Assembly: GCF_000620765.1 (NCBI RefSeq)
Contig: NZ_JIAK01000027.1
Span: 1 to 34,108 of the forward strand
Direction: 5' to 3'
Length of the DNA: 34,108 nucleotides
From: Desulfovermiculus halophilus DSM 18834
GTDB lineage: Bacteria > Desulfobacterota > Desulfovibrionia > Desulfovibrionales > Desulfothermaceae
Below, in pieces: positions 8,801 through 17,202 of the stretch. Position 1 is the stretch's first letter, and each line of letters starts with the position of its first letter. The notes under the pieces are model-generated. The model was given only the letters and a program-made list of their open reading frames with translations, had not been told where the DNA came from and did not search any database. Both the position numbers and the translations under genes were made by a program.

Positions 8801-9217
8801 GGTTATGACCTCGGTTCAGTTTTAGCTATTTAGAAAACCCAACCTTGGTCTCTACCTTATCTGGGAACACAAATAAAGGGCCCCTCAGGGAGACCACTTT
8901 TGTAAATCAGATTCAAAATGCCTTCAGTCATCATCCCAGGATCTTAGCGCCTCCCATCGTGAGTGCCACCCTTGTTCAGCCCTGCCCGGAACACCACATA
9001 TCACATACTTTCTCCATCCGTCCTCAAGTTGGCCTGACTCCATCCGCGGAGGAAGGCCGGGAATCTCCAGCATGATGTTTATCGCATATCAGCGCATTGT
9101 AATCAAAAATGGTCATACCTGAGACATGACCGAAAAACAGGCCGGATACCATCTGTTCTTCATTCCCGGGGACGTCCCTCATCGCTGGTTTGCCCAAGCA
9201 AAAACATGGAGAAACGT
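8801..9217. other. Gene-free leader region of the phosphite operon
   Basis: No convincing gene is seen. A 76-codon open frame at 8845-9075 lacks a ribosome-binding site and protein-like composition. The only structure I can support is the inverted repeat at 9111-9131. Confidence 0.5.
9111..9131. promoter_or_regulatory. Inverted repeat GGTCAT-N9-ATGACC upstream of ptxA, candidate operator
   Basis: Perfect 6-base arms (9111-9116 and 9126-9131) separated by 9 bases lie 87 bases before the chosen ptxA start. The spacing of about 15 bases between arm starts suits a dimeric helix-turn-helix regulator. It is not the direct-repeat layout of a PhoB box. The cognate regulator is not in the window. Confidence 0.4.
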
Positions 9218-10036
9218 ATGTCGCACGTCACGGACGAAATCAAGAGCGTCGTCTCGATTCGCGGGCTGAAAAAGGCCTATCCTGACGGAACGGTGGCCCT
9301 GGAGTCGATTGATCTTCAGATCATTCCCGGCCAGTTCGTGGCCATTCTCGGCTTGAGCGGGGCCGGCAAGTCGACCCTGCTGCGCTGTATCGGCGGCCTG
9401 ATCTCTCCGAGTCAGGGCAGCATGCGCGTCGGACCGTTCACCTATGACGGTCGAAACCGAACGCTTCGCAGCATCCGCCGGATTACCAGCATGATCTTTC
9501 AGGACTTCAATCTGTTCAAACACCAGACCCTTCTGGAGAACGTCCTGATCGGCAGGTTGCCTTTTATGAAAACGCACAACTGGATGCTGCACCGCTTTCC
9601 GGGCAGGGACAAGGATCTGGCCTACGACGCCCTGCAGAAGGTCGGCCTGGCCGACAAAGTCTACAACCGGGTCAAGGAACTCTCCGGTGGGCAACGTCAG
9701 CGGGTCGGCATCGCCAGGGCTCTGGTTCAGGAGCCCACTTTGCTCCTGGCCGACGAGCCGGTGGCCAGCCTTGATCCCCGAACCTCGGCGGAGATCCTGG
9801 AGCTGTTGAAGGACATCTGCCAGGCGGAACACAAAACAGTCATCTGCAATCTGCATCAGGTCGAGTACGGACGAACCTTTTCAGACCGCATCGTCGGCTT
9901 GGCCGAGGGCAGAATATTCATCGACAGAGCGGTCGATCGGATCAAGGACAGCGAAATTCAGACCATTTACGGCCTGAATCAGCAAAAGCAGTGGACGCCG
10001 CCTGAAGCATCCTTGCAGCAAGTAGTCCACATGTGA
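9218..10036 (+). CDS. ptxA: Phosphite/phosphonate ABC transporter ATP-binding protein (PhnC family)
   Basis: A 272-residue ABC ATPase. Walker A is GLSGAGKST (residues 45-53), the ABC signature LSGGQ is at 155-159, and Walker B LLLADEP is at 175-181, followed by the conserved H-loop in ICNLHQVEYG. The wording of these blocks is that of PhnC-type phosphonate/phosphite importers. The ATG at 9218 is preferred over 9206 because GGAGAA lies 4 bases before it, while nothing precedes 9206. It powers import through the PtxC permease. It is first in the order ATPase, binding protein, permease, dehydrogenase, the order of the known ptxABCD phosphite operon; the downstream PtxD decides the substrate assignment. 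Confidence 0.9.
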   Translation: MSHVTDEIKSVVSIRGLKKAYPDGTVALESIDLQIIPGQFVAILGLSGAGKSTLLRCIGGLISPSQGSMRVGPFTYDGRNRTLRSIRRITSMIFQDFNLFKHQTLLENVLIGRLPFMKTHNWMLHRFPGRDKDLAYDALQKVGLADKVYNRVKELSGGQRQRVGIARALVQEPTLLLADEPVASLDPRTSAEILELLKDICQAEHKTVICNLHQVEYGRTFSDRIVGLAEGRIFIDRAVDRIKDSEIQTIYGLNQQKQWTPPEASLQQVVHM

Positions 10037-10041
10037 GCCAT

Positions 10042-10078
10042 CCAGGTGCACCTGGCAGCAGTCTGGCCACCTGCCAGG
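10042..10078 (+). other. Hairpin between ptxA and ptxB
   Basis: A perfect palindrome, CCAGGTGCACCTGG (10042-10055), overlaps a stem formed by CCTGGCA (10051-10057) and TGCCAGG (10072-10078). No T-run follows, so this is not a standard terminator. It could adjust transcript stability between transporter genes. Confidence 0.45.
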
Positions 10079-10148
10079 ATGCTACAGCTGTGAAACCCCA
10101 ATCAGAAACTTTTTCCCGCAACAACCATCAACCGGAGGACATGAAAGC

Positions 10149-11024
10149 ATGAGACGCATGAAAACAATCGGAACAAGCCTTATTTTGGCCATTGTCCTGA
10201 GCATGGTCATGGCCGGAACCGTTTGGTCAGCCAAGCCGGACCCGGATACCCTGCGCATTGCCCTGTTGCCGGACGAGTCGCCGGAAACGGTGATTGAAGT
10301 CAACAAGCCGTTCAAGGCGTATCTGGAGAAGAAGCTGAACAAAGAGATTGAACTCATCGTAACCACGGACTATTCGTCCATGATCGAGGCCTTCAGGCAC
10401 GGCAAGCTGGAGATGGCCTACTTCGGCCCGCTGTCCTACGTTATGCTCCAATCCAGGCATGACAATGTCGAGCCTTTTGCGGCCAAGATGAAGGACGGCA
10501 AGACCAGCTACAACTCAATCCTTATCGTCCCCTCGGACAGCCCGGTTCATTTTATCTGGCAGCTGGCGGGCAAGGATGTCGGCTTTGGAGATCCCGCCTC
10601 AACATCGAGCCATCTGATTCCCAAGCAAATGCTGGCCAAGTATGGTGATCTTGATCCGTCCAATGATTTTCAAACCAGGCACTTGGGCGCGCATGACGCG
10701 GTGGCCATGGCGGTGATGAACAAAAAGGTGGATGCCGGGGGGTTGAGCCTGCCAATTCTCAAGAACTTGACCAAGCGGGGCGTCGTCGATCCGACCAAGA
10801 TCCGTCAGGTCCAGATCTCTTCGCCCATACCGGAGTACCCCTTTGTTTATCGGAAAGACCTGAAGACCGGCCTGAAAAAGGACATCCGTCAAGCCTTCTT
10901 CAATCTTGAAGAAGAAGAGATTCTCAAGCCGCTTCGAGCCGAAGGGTTTGCGCCAATAGACGACTCCGCCTACGACATTATCCGGGAGACGGCTACGATT
11001 CTGAACATGTCCCTGGGCAATTAA
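10149..11024 (+). CDS. ptxB: Phosphite/phosphonate ABC transporter periplasmic binding protein (PhnD family)
   Basis: A 291-residue protein with a Sec signal peptide: a basic MRRMK start, a hydrophobic core SLILAIVLSMVMAG, and probable cleavage after WSA (about residue 28). The mature part has LRIALLPDESPETV, KLEMAYFGPLSYVML and DPASTSSHLIPK, characteristic of PhnD/PtxB proteins that clamp a phosphonate or phosphite oxyanion. The ribosome-binding site GGAGGA (10134-10139) is 9 bases upstream. It delivers the ligand to PtxC at the inner membrane. PhnD-like proteins also bind alkylphosphonates; phosphite is inferred from the operon. Confidence 0.9.
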   Translation: MRRMKTIGTSLILAIVLSMVMAGTVWSAKPDPDTLRIALLPDESPETVIEVNKPFKAYLEKKLNKEIELIVTTDYSSMIEAFRHGKLEMAYFGPLSYVMLQSRHDNVEPFAAKMKDGKTSYNSILIVPSDSPVHFIWQLAGKDVGFGDPASTSSHLIPKQMLAKYGDLDPSNDFQTRHLGAHDAVAMAVMNKKVDAGGLSLPILKNLTKRGVVDPTKIRQVQISSPIPEYPFVYRKDLKTGLKKDIRQAFFNLEEEEILKPLRAEGFAPIDDSAYDIIRETATILNMSLGN

Positions 11025-11057
11025 CCTGCATCGAGCCCTCATGAACAAGCCAATTTC

Positions 11058-11093
11058 CGCTGCGGCATCGGGCTGTTGCCCGCTGCCGCAGCG
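11058..11093 (+). other. Strong hairpin between ptxB and ptxC
   Basis: CGCTGCGGCA (11058-11067) pairs with TGCCGCAGCG (11084-11093). Inside it CGGGC pairs with GCCCG around a TGTT loop, about 15 base pairs in total with a small bulge. There is no T-run after it. Such a hairpin just after a binding-protein gene often protects the upstream transcript so that more binding protein than permease is made. Confidence 0.55.
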
Positions 11094-11151
11094 GCTGATG
11101 GCCATGGGAGCTGCTAGTTGACGAATCAAAACCTCAAACACCAACGTTGAA

Positions 11152-11979
11152 ATGGATGCTTGTATTATGGTCACACACGATGCACAAAGACTTCCGCCCC
11201 TCCCACCCCATTTGAAGAGGGAAAAACGATTTCTCAGCGCCTTTGCCGTCCTGGGGGCTCTGTCCATTCTCATCTCGCTCTATGTCAGCGACTTCTTCTC
11301 CTGGAGCCGCTGGAGCGAAGCCTTGCCGGCCATCTGGCACCTCTTTACCGAGTCAGTGCCTCCGGATTTGTCGATCATGGATAAGCTCTGGATCGGTGCC
11401 CTTGAATCAATGGTCATGAGCATAGCCGGCACCTTTATCGCTATGGCCATCTCCTTGCCCCTTTCCTTTCTGGCCGCTCGAAACATCACTCCGTTCCAGC
11501 CACTGGTCGTGCTGATCCGGGGGATCTTCAACCTGTTACGCTCCATCCCTGAGCTTATCCTGGCCATACTGTTCGTGGCCTCGGTCGGATTTGGCATCCT
11601 GGCCGGAGTTTTGGCTGTGGGCCTGCATTCGGTGGGCATGCTGGGCAAGTTCTTTACCGATACCATCGAGACCGTGGACACGGATCTGCTGGAAGCGGTC
11701 AAATCGACTGGAGCCAATCGGGCTCAGATCGTGCTTTACGGCGTTGTGCCGCAGGTCTTCGGACGATTCATCGATTTCAGTCTGTATCGCTGGGAGTACA
11801 ACTTCCGGGCCTCGGTCATTGTTGGTGTGGTCGGCGCCGGAGGCATCGGCTTCCAGATCATGCTGGCTCTTCGACTGATGCAGTATCAGCAGCTGCTGGT
11901 CGGGCTGCTTTTTGTCCTTGTCCTGGTTGTTCTGGTGGATTCTGTGGGAAATGCGATCCGCAAGAAGCTGGCCTTCTGA
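11152..11979 (+). CDS. ptxC: Phosphite/phosphonate ABC transporter permease (PhnE family)
   Basis: 275 residues from 11152, or 270 if ATG 11167 is used; neither start has a strong ribosome-binding site. Hydrophobic segments include FLSAFAVLGALSILISLYV, a span around residues 85-105, LAILFVASVGFGILAGVLAV and a C-terminal LLVGLLFVLVLVVLVDSVG, consistent with about six helices. The cytoplasmic coupling loop EAVKSTGANRAQIVLYGVVP corresponds to the EAA motif that docks with the ATPase. It forms the inner-membrane channel for the substrate delivered by PtxB. The stop is separated from the dehydrogenase start by 10 bases, so the two are co-transcribed. Confidence 0.9.
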   Translation: MDACIMVTHDAQRLPPLPPHLKREKRFLSAFAVLGALSILISLYVSDFFSWSRWSEALPAIWHLFTESVPPDLSIMDKLWIGALESMVMSIAGTFIAMAISLPLSFLAARNITPFQPLVVLIRGIFNLLRSIPELILAILFVASVGFGILAGVLAVGLHSVGMLGKFFTDTIETVDTDLLEAVKSTGANRAQIVLYGVVPQVFGRFIDFSLYRWEYNFRASVIVGVVGAGGIGFQIMLALRLMQYQQLLVGLLFVLVLVVLVDSVGNAIRKKLAF

Positions 11980-11989
11980 GGGCATGACC

Positions 11990-12982
11990 ATGCAGGAATT
12001 GATTTTCATCACCAACTGGGTTCATCCGGAGGTAGTCGACCGCCTGCGGGCCGACTTCCGGGTGGAAACGAATGCGAATGGACGGCAGCTGGACAAAGAG
12101 GAGCTCATGGAAAAGGCACGGGAGGCCGCCGGACTGATGGTCTTCATGCCCGACTCTCTCGATGATGCTCTGCTTGCAGGCTGCCCCAAGCTGCGTATCG
12201 TCGCCGGTGCGCTGAAAGGATACGACAACTTCGATGTTCAAGCATGCACCCGCCGAGGGATATGGTTCAGCAATGTGCCTGATCTGTTGACCGAGCCGAC
12301 GGCAGAGCTGGTTATCGGTCTCATCATCGGCCTTGGCCGGAACGTGCTCGAGGGAGACCGGTATATCCGTTCAGGAGCCTTTCGCGGATGGGAGCCGCGA
12401 TTGTACGGCACTGGTCTGGCCGGACGGACCGTCGGCATCATCGGCCTCGGAGCGGTTGGACGGTCGGTGGTCAGACGTTTACAGGGTTTTCGCTGCTCCA
12501 TTGTATACAGCGATTCGGCTCAAATGCCCGCATCATTTGAGCTGGATTACGGTGTGACCAGGGTATCACTGCCCGAGCTTTTGCGGGCCAGCGACTACGT
12601 CCTTCCCCTTGTGCCACTGAAGCCTGAGACCAAGCACCTTCTGGACGCAAAACGCATCGCGCAGATGAAGCCGGGAAGCTTTCTGGTCAACTGCTGCAGA
12701 GGGTCTGTGGTCGACGAGCGAGCCGTGCAGGAAGCCTTGTCCACAGGCCATTTGCAGGGTTATGCAGCCGATGTCTTTGAGATGGAGGACTGGCTGCGCC
12801 AGGACCGTCCTCAATGTATTGCTCCGGAACTTCTGAATCAGCCAAAAACTCTCTTCACGCCGCATCTCGGCTCGGCCGTAGATGAGGTCCGAAAAAACAT
12901 CGCCCTGGAAGCCGCCGAAAACATTCGAGAGGCCCTGCAGGGGAAAAGGCCCAGGGGAGCGGTCAACTGTCCGGGCCGCTGA
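11990..12982 (+). CDS. ptxD: Phosphite dehydrogenase PtxD
   Basis: A 330-residue D-2-hydroxyacid dehydrogenase-fold enzyme that oxidises phosphite to phosphate with NAD. Diagnostic PtxD blocks are KGYDNFDV, VPDLLTEPTAELVIGL, RSGAFRGWEPRLYGTGL, CRGSVVDE, GYAADVFEMEDW and LFTPHLGSAV. The residues known to matter in the Pseudomonas stutzeri enzyme occur at identical numbers: Met53, Lys76, Trp134, Tyr139, Arg237, Glu266, His292 and Ser295. The nucleotide loop is GLGAVG (152-157), and acidic Asp175 (Glu in the reference) predicts NAD rather than NADP. The ATG at 11990 is chosen for its spacing from GAGGG (11978-11982) and its match to the reference start; ATG 11984 is possible. No ptxE-type LysR regulator follows. 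Confidence 0.95.
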   Translation: MQELIFITNWVHPEVVDRLRADFRVETNANGRQLDKEELMEKAREAAGLMVFMPDSLDDALLAGCPKLRIVAGALKGYDNFDVQACTRRGIWFSNVPDLLTEPTAELVIGLIIGLGRNVLEGDRYIRSGAFRGWEPRLYGTGLAGRTVGIIGLGAVGRSVVRRLQGFRCSIVYSDSAQMPASFELDYGVTRVSLPELLRASDYVLPLVPLKPETKHLLDAKRIAQMKPGSFLVNCCRGSVVDERAVQEALSTGHLQGYAADVFEMEDWLRQDRPQCIAPELLNQPKTLFTPHLGSAVDEVRKNIALEAAENIREALQGKRPRGAVNCPGR

Positions 12983-14150
12983 CTTCCAGGTGAGGGCAGA
13001 AAGTTGTTCCCGTGTGCCCTGGACCAGCTTGTCGATTTCTGGGCCGGAATGAACATGCCTCACAAGGAGGGCCATTGAGATCTCTTTTGCGGATCAGTTA
13101 AACCGAGGCACCACTGGTGTTGATCCGCAAAAGGTACGGCAGGCTGTGGAGCTATGTGATCTTCATGGGCCAAAAGACACATCAGCCACAGCCCTCTGAG
13201 GCCCTCACATGAGCTATAAAACTCGGCCTGGTCTTCCCGGATCTCCATCCAAGGCTCACGGAAAGAATGATGGACAATTCTTCCTGGCCATCACATCACA
13301 TCCCGGGTGCCGCACACCGCCTTCAACAGCCTTTTCGACCCCTATGCCGAGAGCCCGTGTTCACCAATCTCCACTTTCAACCTCTCACCGGTTTATCTTC
13401 ATAAGACCAACCGACAACCGACGGCCAGATCCCTGTAGCCATAGCGGTTAAGGTTCCCAAAGTCGGCAACTCACCAAAGAAATGGTGCTTTTCCTGAATG
13501 CCGGGTATGCCCTCAGAGCCCTGATGCCGAAACTCGCTTATGAAGAAATTGGAAACAAGCTATTGATTCTTTTATGATCCTGCCCTAAGCTTATAAATTA
13601 GGGATGAGCCTTTCTTTTGATTCAAAAAATGGATGGAAAGCGACTTGTTGCAGCTCCGTCAATGAGGTGCCGGTCATGCCTTTGTCATTGCAGAATTCGA
13701 CACCAACCTGTTCGAAGCAGCTCAATTTCGAACCGTATGGGAAAGTAACCCCCAGCCCCTCGGACTGGTGGGATCAGTTCTTTTACTTTCTTTTACCGGA
13801 TCGGTTCAGTAACGGGCAGGAGGCCCCGAACACACTTTTGATCTGAACAATCCGGGAAAATACAAAACAACGGATAAGAAGAGGTGGATGGAGGGCGGCA
13901 AAAGATTTCAGGGGGGGAACGCTCCAGGGGATCAAGAGCAAGCTGAGATACCTGACTTCAGGATCCAGCTTACAACCAGACCGTCCATGTCGAATATTTT
14001 GACCGGAGGGCCACGGTTCGAATCGACCTGCCTCCGGCAGGGATGGCTATCCTGGCATGAAGTGGAAATTCTTAATTGTTTTGAGTGCTAGGTTTGCTCT
14101 GGCAAGCCTTTTGGTCGGCAACCCATTATAAGCACTTCAAGGAGTTTCCC
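12983..14150. other. 1.2-kb stretch without a recognisable gene
   Basis: No open frame longer than about 80 codons shows a ribosome-binding site with protein-like composition. It contains an inverted repeat at 13085-13132 and a weak CCCTAA/TTAGGG hairpin at 13583-13603. The stretch may be decayed sequence left after the phosphite operon was acquired. Confidence 0.5.
13085..13132. repeat. 12-base inverted repeat TTTTGCGGATCA / TGATCCGCAAAA
   Basis: Perfect arms at 13085-13096 and 13121-13132 flank 24 bases, which themselves contain a small CACCA/TGGTG hairpin. It lies about 100 bases after ptxD. No T-run follows on the plus strand, so it is not a clear terminator. It could be an operator or the ends of a miniature element. 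Confidence 0.5.
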
Positions 14151-16097
14151 ATGAACACAATCACATTGCAACGAGGAGCACGAGAGGTCACCTTCACTAA
14201 GTTGCCAGAATATTTTGCAGTTCGCTTAAAACAGGGCAAGGCCTCCAATGATGTGGCCCTGGAAGCGGCCTGCGGTAAACCAAAGGCCGAGACCCGTCAT
14301 ATCGACTCAGCTGATCCTGAGAAGATGGATGTCTTCGCGGTCCGGGAGGCCGGAAAGCTGGAAGAGACCATGGACGCTCTTCGCAAAGCCCCGGCCAGCG
14401 ATGTGGTTACCCACATGTATGCCATTGACGATACGCCCGATGGGGGCGTCATTCCCACCGGGACCATTACGTTGCAGTTTTGGTCCGGGGTGGACAGGCA
14501 GGATCGGGAAAGAATCCTGGAGGAATTCGGACTGGAAGTTGTGGAGGACCTTGATTTCCTGCCCCATGGCTACACTGTGCGCCTTACCGAGGCATCCACA
14601 GAGAACCCTCTGAAGATAGCCTCTAAGCTCCAGGCGCGCAAAGAGATCAAGATCGCTGAGCCGGAGCTGAGCTTCAAAATTTCATTCAAGCATATTCCTG
14701 CCGACACCCTGTACCATCAACAATGGCATCTCAAAAACCTGGGTAACATGACAGGGTTGACAGCTGGTGCTGATGTCAAAGCCGAGGGAGCCTGGGAACA
14801 TACCCGCGGTTCCCGGAACATTGTGGTCTGTGTTATGGATGACGGCTTCGACCTTGAGCATCCTGACTTTAAGGTCCTGGATAAAATTGTTGCCCCGCGA
14901 GACTTTGGTCAAGGGGACTTCGATCCAAACCCGGGACTGGAAGACGATAATCACGGTACCGCTTGTGCCGGGGTTGCCCTGGCTGAGGAAAACGGTACCG
15001 GCGTGGTAGGGCTGGCCCCGCGCTGCGCCTTTATGCCGGTGAGAACCTCCAGGTGGATATCCGATGAGTCCATCAAAAAGCTCTTTGAATATGCCATTGA
15101 TCATGCTGCAGATGTGATCAGCTGCAGCTGGTCTGCCGGAGCCTGGAATTTTCCGTTGTCCACCAAAATGCACGGAATAATCAAAAAGGCCGCTACTCAG
15201 GGAAGAACCAACGGCAAGGGCTGCGCGATCCTGTTTGCAGCCGGCAACGAAAACCGGCCCCTGGATGGTGAGAAAGATGGGAGGATTTCCCATCAAGGTT
15301 TTGCCCTTCATCCGAATGTCATTGCAGTTGGTGCTTCCAACAGCCTGGACAAACGATCTTATTACAGCAACTATGGTCCGGAGCTGGCCATTTGCGCTCC
15401 ATCCAGCGGCTCTCCCGGGCGAGGGATCGTGACTACTGATAGGCGTGGAGCCAAGGGCTACTCCTCAGAAGACTACACCCATGGTTTCGGGGGAACTTCG
15501 AGTGCGACCCCCCTGGCCGCCGGACTTGCCGGCCTGATTCTGTCCCTTAATCCCGAGCTCAGCTCATCAGAGGTCAAGCGGATCATGATGGACAGCGCTG
15601 ACAAGATCGATACTCAAAGCGGCAACTATGTGGATGGGCACTCGCCTTTGTATGGGCACGGGCGCATCAATGCCAAAAGGGCGCTCGATCTGGTGGCTGG
15701 AACAGACGGTGAGCAAGGGCTGCCCCAGGTTCTCTTCATGGAACATCGCATCAATAGATCCATTCCAGACCAGGGCGAAATACAGGATACGCTCATCTTT
15801 CCTCTGGAGGTCAAGGCCCGGGATATCGAGGTCCACGTTGAAATCCTTCACACGTGGCGGGGTGATTTGCGGGTGATTGTTATTCCGCCCCAAGGTGGAG
15901 AGGTCACCCTGGTCGACGGGAGCGGCGGGAGTCAGGACAATCTCATCCGCAGCTTTCGCTCCAGTGATGATCCCGGGTTATTCAGTGGGATAATAGGGGC
16001 ATCTGCTGGTGGGGACTGGCGTTTGAAGGTCATGGATATGGCCGGTGAAGATGTCGGGACTCTGGTCAAGTGGGGATTAGGGGTGACCTATGTGTAA
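14151..16097 (+). CDS. Subtilisin-like (S8) serine protease with C-terminal P domain
   Basis: A 648-residue protein. The ATG at 14151 follows AAGGAG (14139-14144). Residues 1 to about 210 form an N-terminal prodomain-like region. The catalytic domain has Asp230 (VMDDGFD), His268 (DDNHGTACAG), oxyanion Asn366 (FAAGNENR) and Ser450 (GGTSSATPLAAG), a complete triad. The last 125 or so residues (MEHRINRSIPDQGEIQDTL to WGLGVTYV) match the beta-rich P/homB domain of kexin-type proteases. There is no Sec or Tat signal peptide at the start, so either the protein stays in the cytoplasm or it leaves by a route not visible here. The Mo-oxidoreductase gene begins 14 bases after its stop, so they may be co-transcribed. 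Confidence 0.9.
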   Translation: MNTITLQRGAREVTFTKLPEYFAVRLKQGKASNDVALEAACGKPKAETRHIDSADPEKMDVFAVREAGKLEETMDALRKAPASDVVTHMYAIDDTPDGGVIPTGTITLQFWSGVDRQDRERILEEFGLEVVEDLDFLPHGYTVRLTEASTENPLKIASKLQARKEIKIAEPELSFKISFKHIPADTLYHQQWHLKNLGNMTGLTAGADVKAEGAWEHTRGSRNIVVCVMDDGFDLEHPDFKVLDKIVAPRDFGQGDFDPNPGLEDDNHGTACAGVALAEENGTGVVGLAPRCAFMPVRTSRWISDESIKKLFEYAIDHAADVISCSWSAGAWNFPLSTKMHGIIKKAATQGRTNGKGCAILFAAGNENRPLDGEKDGRISHQGFALHPNVIAVGASNSLDKRSYYSNYGPELAICAPSSGSPGRGIVTTDRRGAKGYSSEDYTHGFGGTSSATPLAAGLAGLILSLNPELSSSEVKRIMMDSADKIDTQSGNYVDGHSPLYGHGRINAKRALDLVAGTDGEQGLPQVLFMEHRINRSIPDQGEIQDTLIFPLEVKARDIEVHVEILHTWRGDLRVIVIPPQGGEVTLVDGSGGSQDNLIRSFRSSDDPGLFSGIIGASAGGDWRLKVMDMAGEDVGTLVKWGLGVTYV

Positions 16098-16111
16098 AGG
16101 GAGGTGTTATC

Positions 16112-16774
16112 ATGCCATCCAGGAGGAGCGTCCTCGGCATCATCGTCTGGACCTCGGTCTTCACGGCCTCATTCATCGGACTCGGACTGGGCCGGGTCAG
16201 CCGGGCCCTGGCCGCCAAAGGCAAACGGATCCTGAACAAAAACACCGATCCGGCCACTCTGATCTACGAGAACCCCAAGAACCTGGATACCACTGATTTC
16301 CCGGTCATGCCCATCGAGGACTTCGGGACCATGGGGGACACCGAGATCGACGTGGATCTCGACTCCTGGAGGCTTGAGGTCGGAGGTGAGGTCGATTCGC
16401 CGAGGACCTACACGTACGCCGAGCTTATGCGCCTGCCGGCCGTGGAACGGGAGGTTCTCCTGATCTGTCCCGGGGTCTTCGTCAATCATGGCCGCTGGAA
16501 GGGGGTGGCGGTCCGGGAGTTGATCAGGAGGTCGAAACCCAGAGCCAGAACAGGGCAGGTTGTCATCTCTGGACGGACCCGGTCGGGAGAGCAGCTGCAG
16601 CGCTTTGAGCTTGCCGAGACAGACGACGAGGGCTTCATTCTGGCCTATGCGGTCAACGGGCAGACCCTGCCCCGCAGGCATGGCCGCCCGCTCCGGCTGG
16701 TGGCCGGTGAGCACATGGGCTATCGATGGACGAAGTACGTGAACAGAATTGAAATCTCCAGCGATCCGTATTGA
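16112..16774 (+). CDS. Small molybdopterin-dependent oxidoreductase (sulfite-oxidase fold)
   Basis: A 220-residue protein. The ATG at 16112 follows AGGGAGGTG (16098-16105). The start MPSRRSVLG with a hydrophobic stretch and ALAAKG looks like a twin-arginine (Tat) signal, fitting export of a folded cofactor protein. The mature part has WRLEVGGEVDSPRTYTYAEL, LLICPGVFVNHGRWKGV and HMGYRWTKYVNRIE. This matches the oxidoreductase molybdopterin-binding domain of the sulfite oxidase/YedY group. Cys119 is the expected Mo ligand. It is shorter than sulfite oxidases and lacks their dimerisation domain. Substrate unknown; no heme or membrane partner gene is adjacent. Confidence 0.85.
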   Translation: MPSRRSVLGIIVWTSVFTASFIGLGLGRVSRALAAKGKRILNKNTDPATLIYENPKNLDTTDFPVMPIEDFGTMGDTEIDVDLDSWRLEVGGEVDSPRTYTYAELMRLPAVEREVLLICPGVFVNHGRWKGVAVRELIRRSKPRARTGQVVISGRTRSGEQLQRFELAETDDEGFILAYAVNGQTLPRRHGRPLRLVAGEHMGYRWTKYVNRIEISSDPY

Positions 16775-16843
16775 TGCCGGACTGAGGCTTGATTGCTTTT
16801 CGTAGTAAATTTTTGCATATCCAATCTAACTCATGAGGAGCTG

Positions 16844-17098
16844 ATGAAAATACTGCTCAAACCCGCCAATGAACCAGAAGCGAACGCGATCAAATCAATC
16901 CTCAAAGAAAACGGCATCCATGCTGAAATACAGTCGTACCACGACAGGGCCTACGACGGCATTTTCCAAACACAGTACGGCTGGGGGGTGCTCCGGGTTC
17001 CGGAGGAAGATTTTGCAGAGGCGGAAAAAATCGTCCAGGAATGGCGGCGTGCCGCGCCTGATGAACTCCCATGGGATGAGAGCCTGAAGCGCGATTGA
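16844..17098 (+). CDS. DUF2007-family small protein
   Basis: An 84-residue protein starting MKILLKPANEPEANAIKSIL, with GAGGAG 5 bases before the ATG. The beta-alpha layout (KILLKP, a helix, GIHAEIQS, GWGVLRVPEEDFAEAEKIV) is that of DUF2007 proteins, sometimes called putative signal-transducing proteins, which form a PII-like small fold. The function is not established. It follows the Mo-oxidoreductase gene by about 70 bases and may share its transcript. Confidence 0.75.
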   Translation: MKILLKPANEPEANAIKSILKENGIHAEIQSYHDRAYDGIFQTQYGWGVLRVPEEDFAEAEKIVQEWRRAAPDELPWDESLKRD

Positions 17099-17202
17099 GG
17101 ACCTGGGTAAGATTGTCGCAGCTTCTGCTTATGTCCACGCGTCAGGTTGTATGTGCATTTTTCCCTTCTCGGATGCATTTTGAGCGCATTATCTTTATCG
17201 GA

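Noticed and set aside
9085-9135. PhoB (Pho) box upstream of ptxA
   Set aside because: The visible symmetry is an inverted repeat, whereas Pho boxes are direct repeats of CTGTCAT-like halves.
13209-13451. 80-codon frame in the gene-free region
   Set aside because: No ribosome-binding site and a composition rich in Pro, Ser, Thr and His without protein-like pattern.
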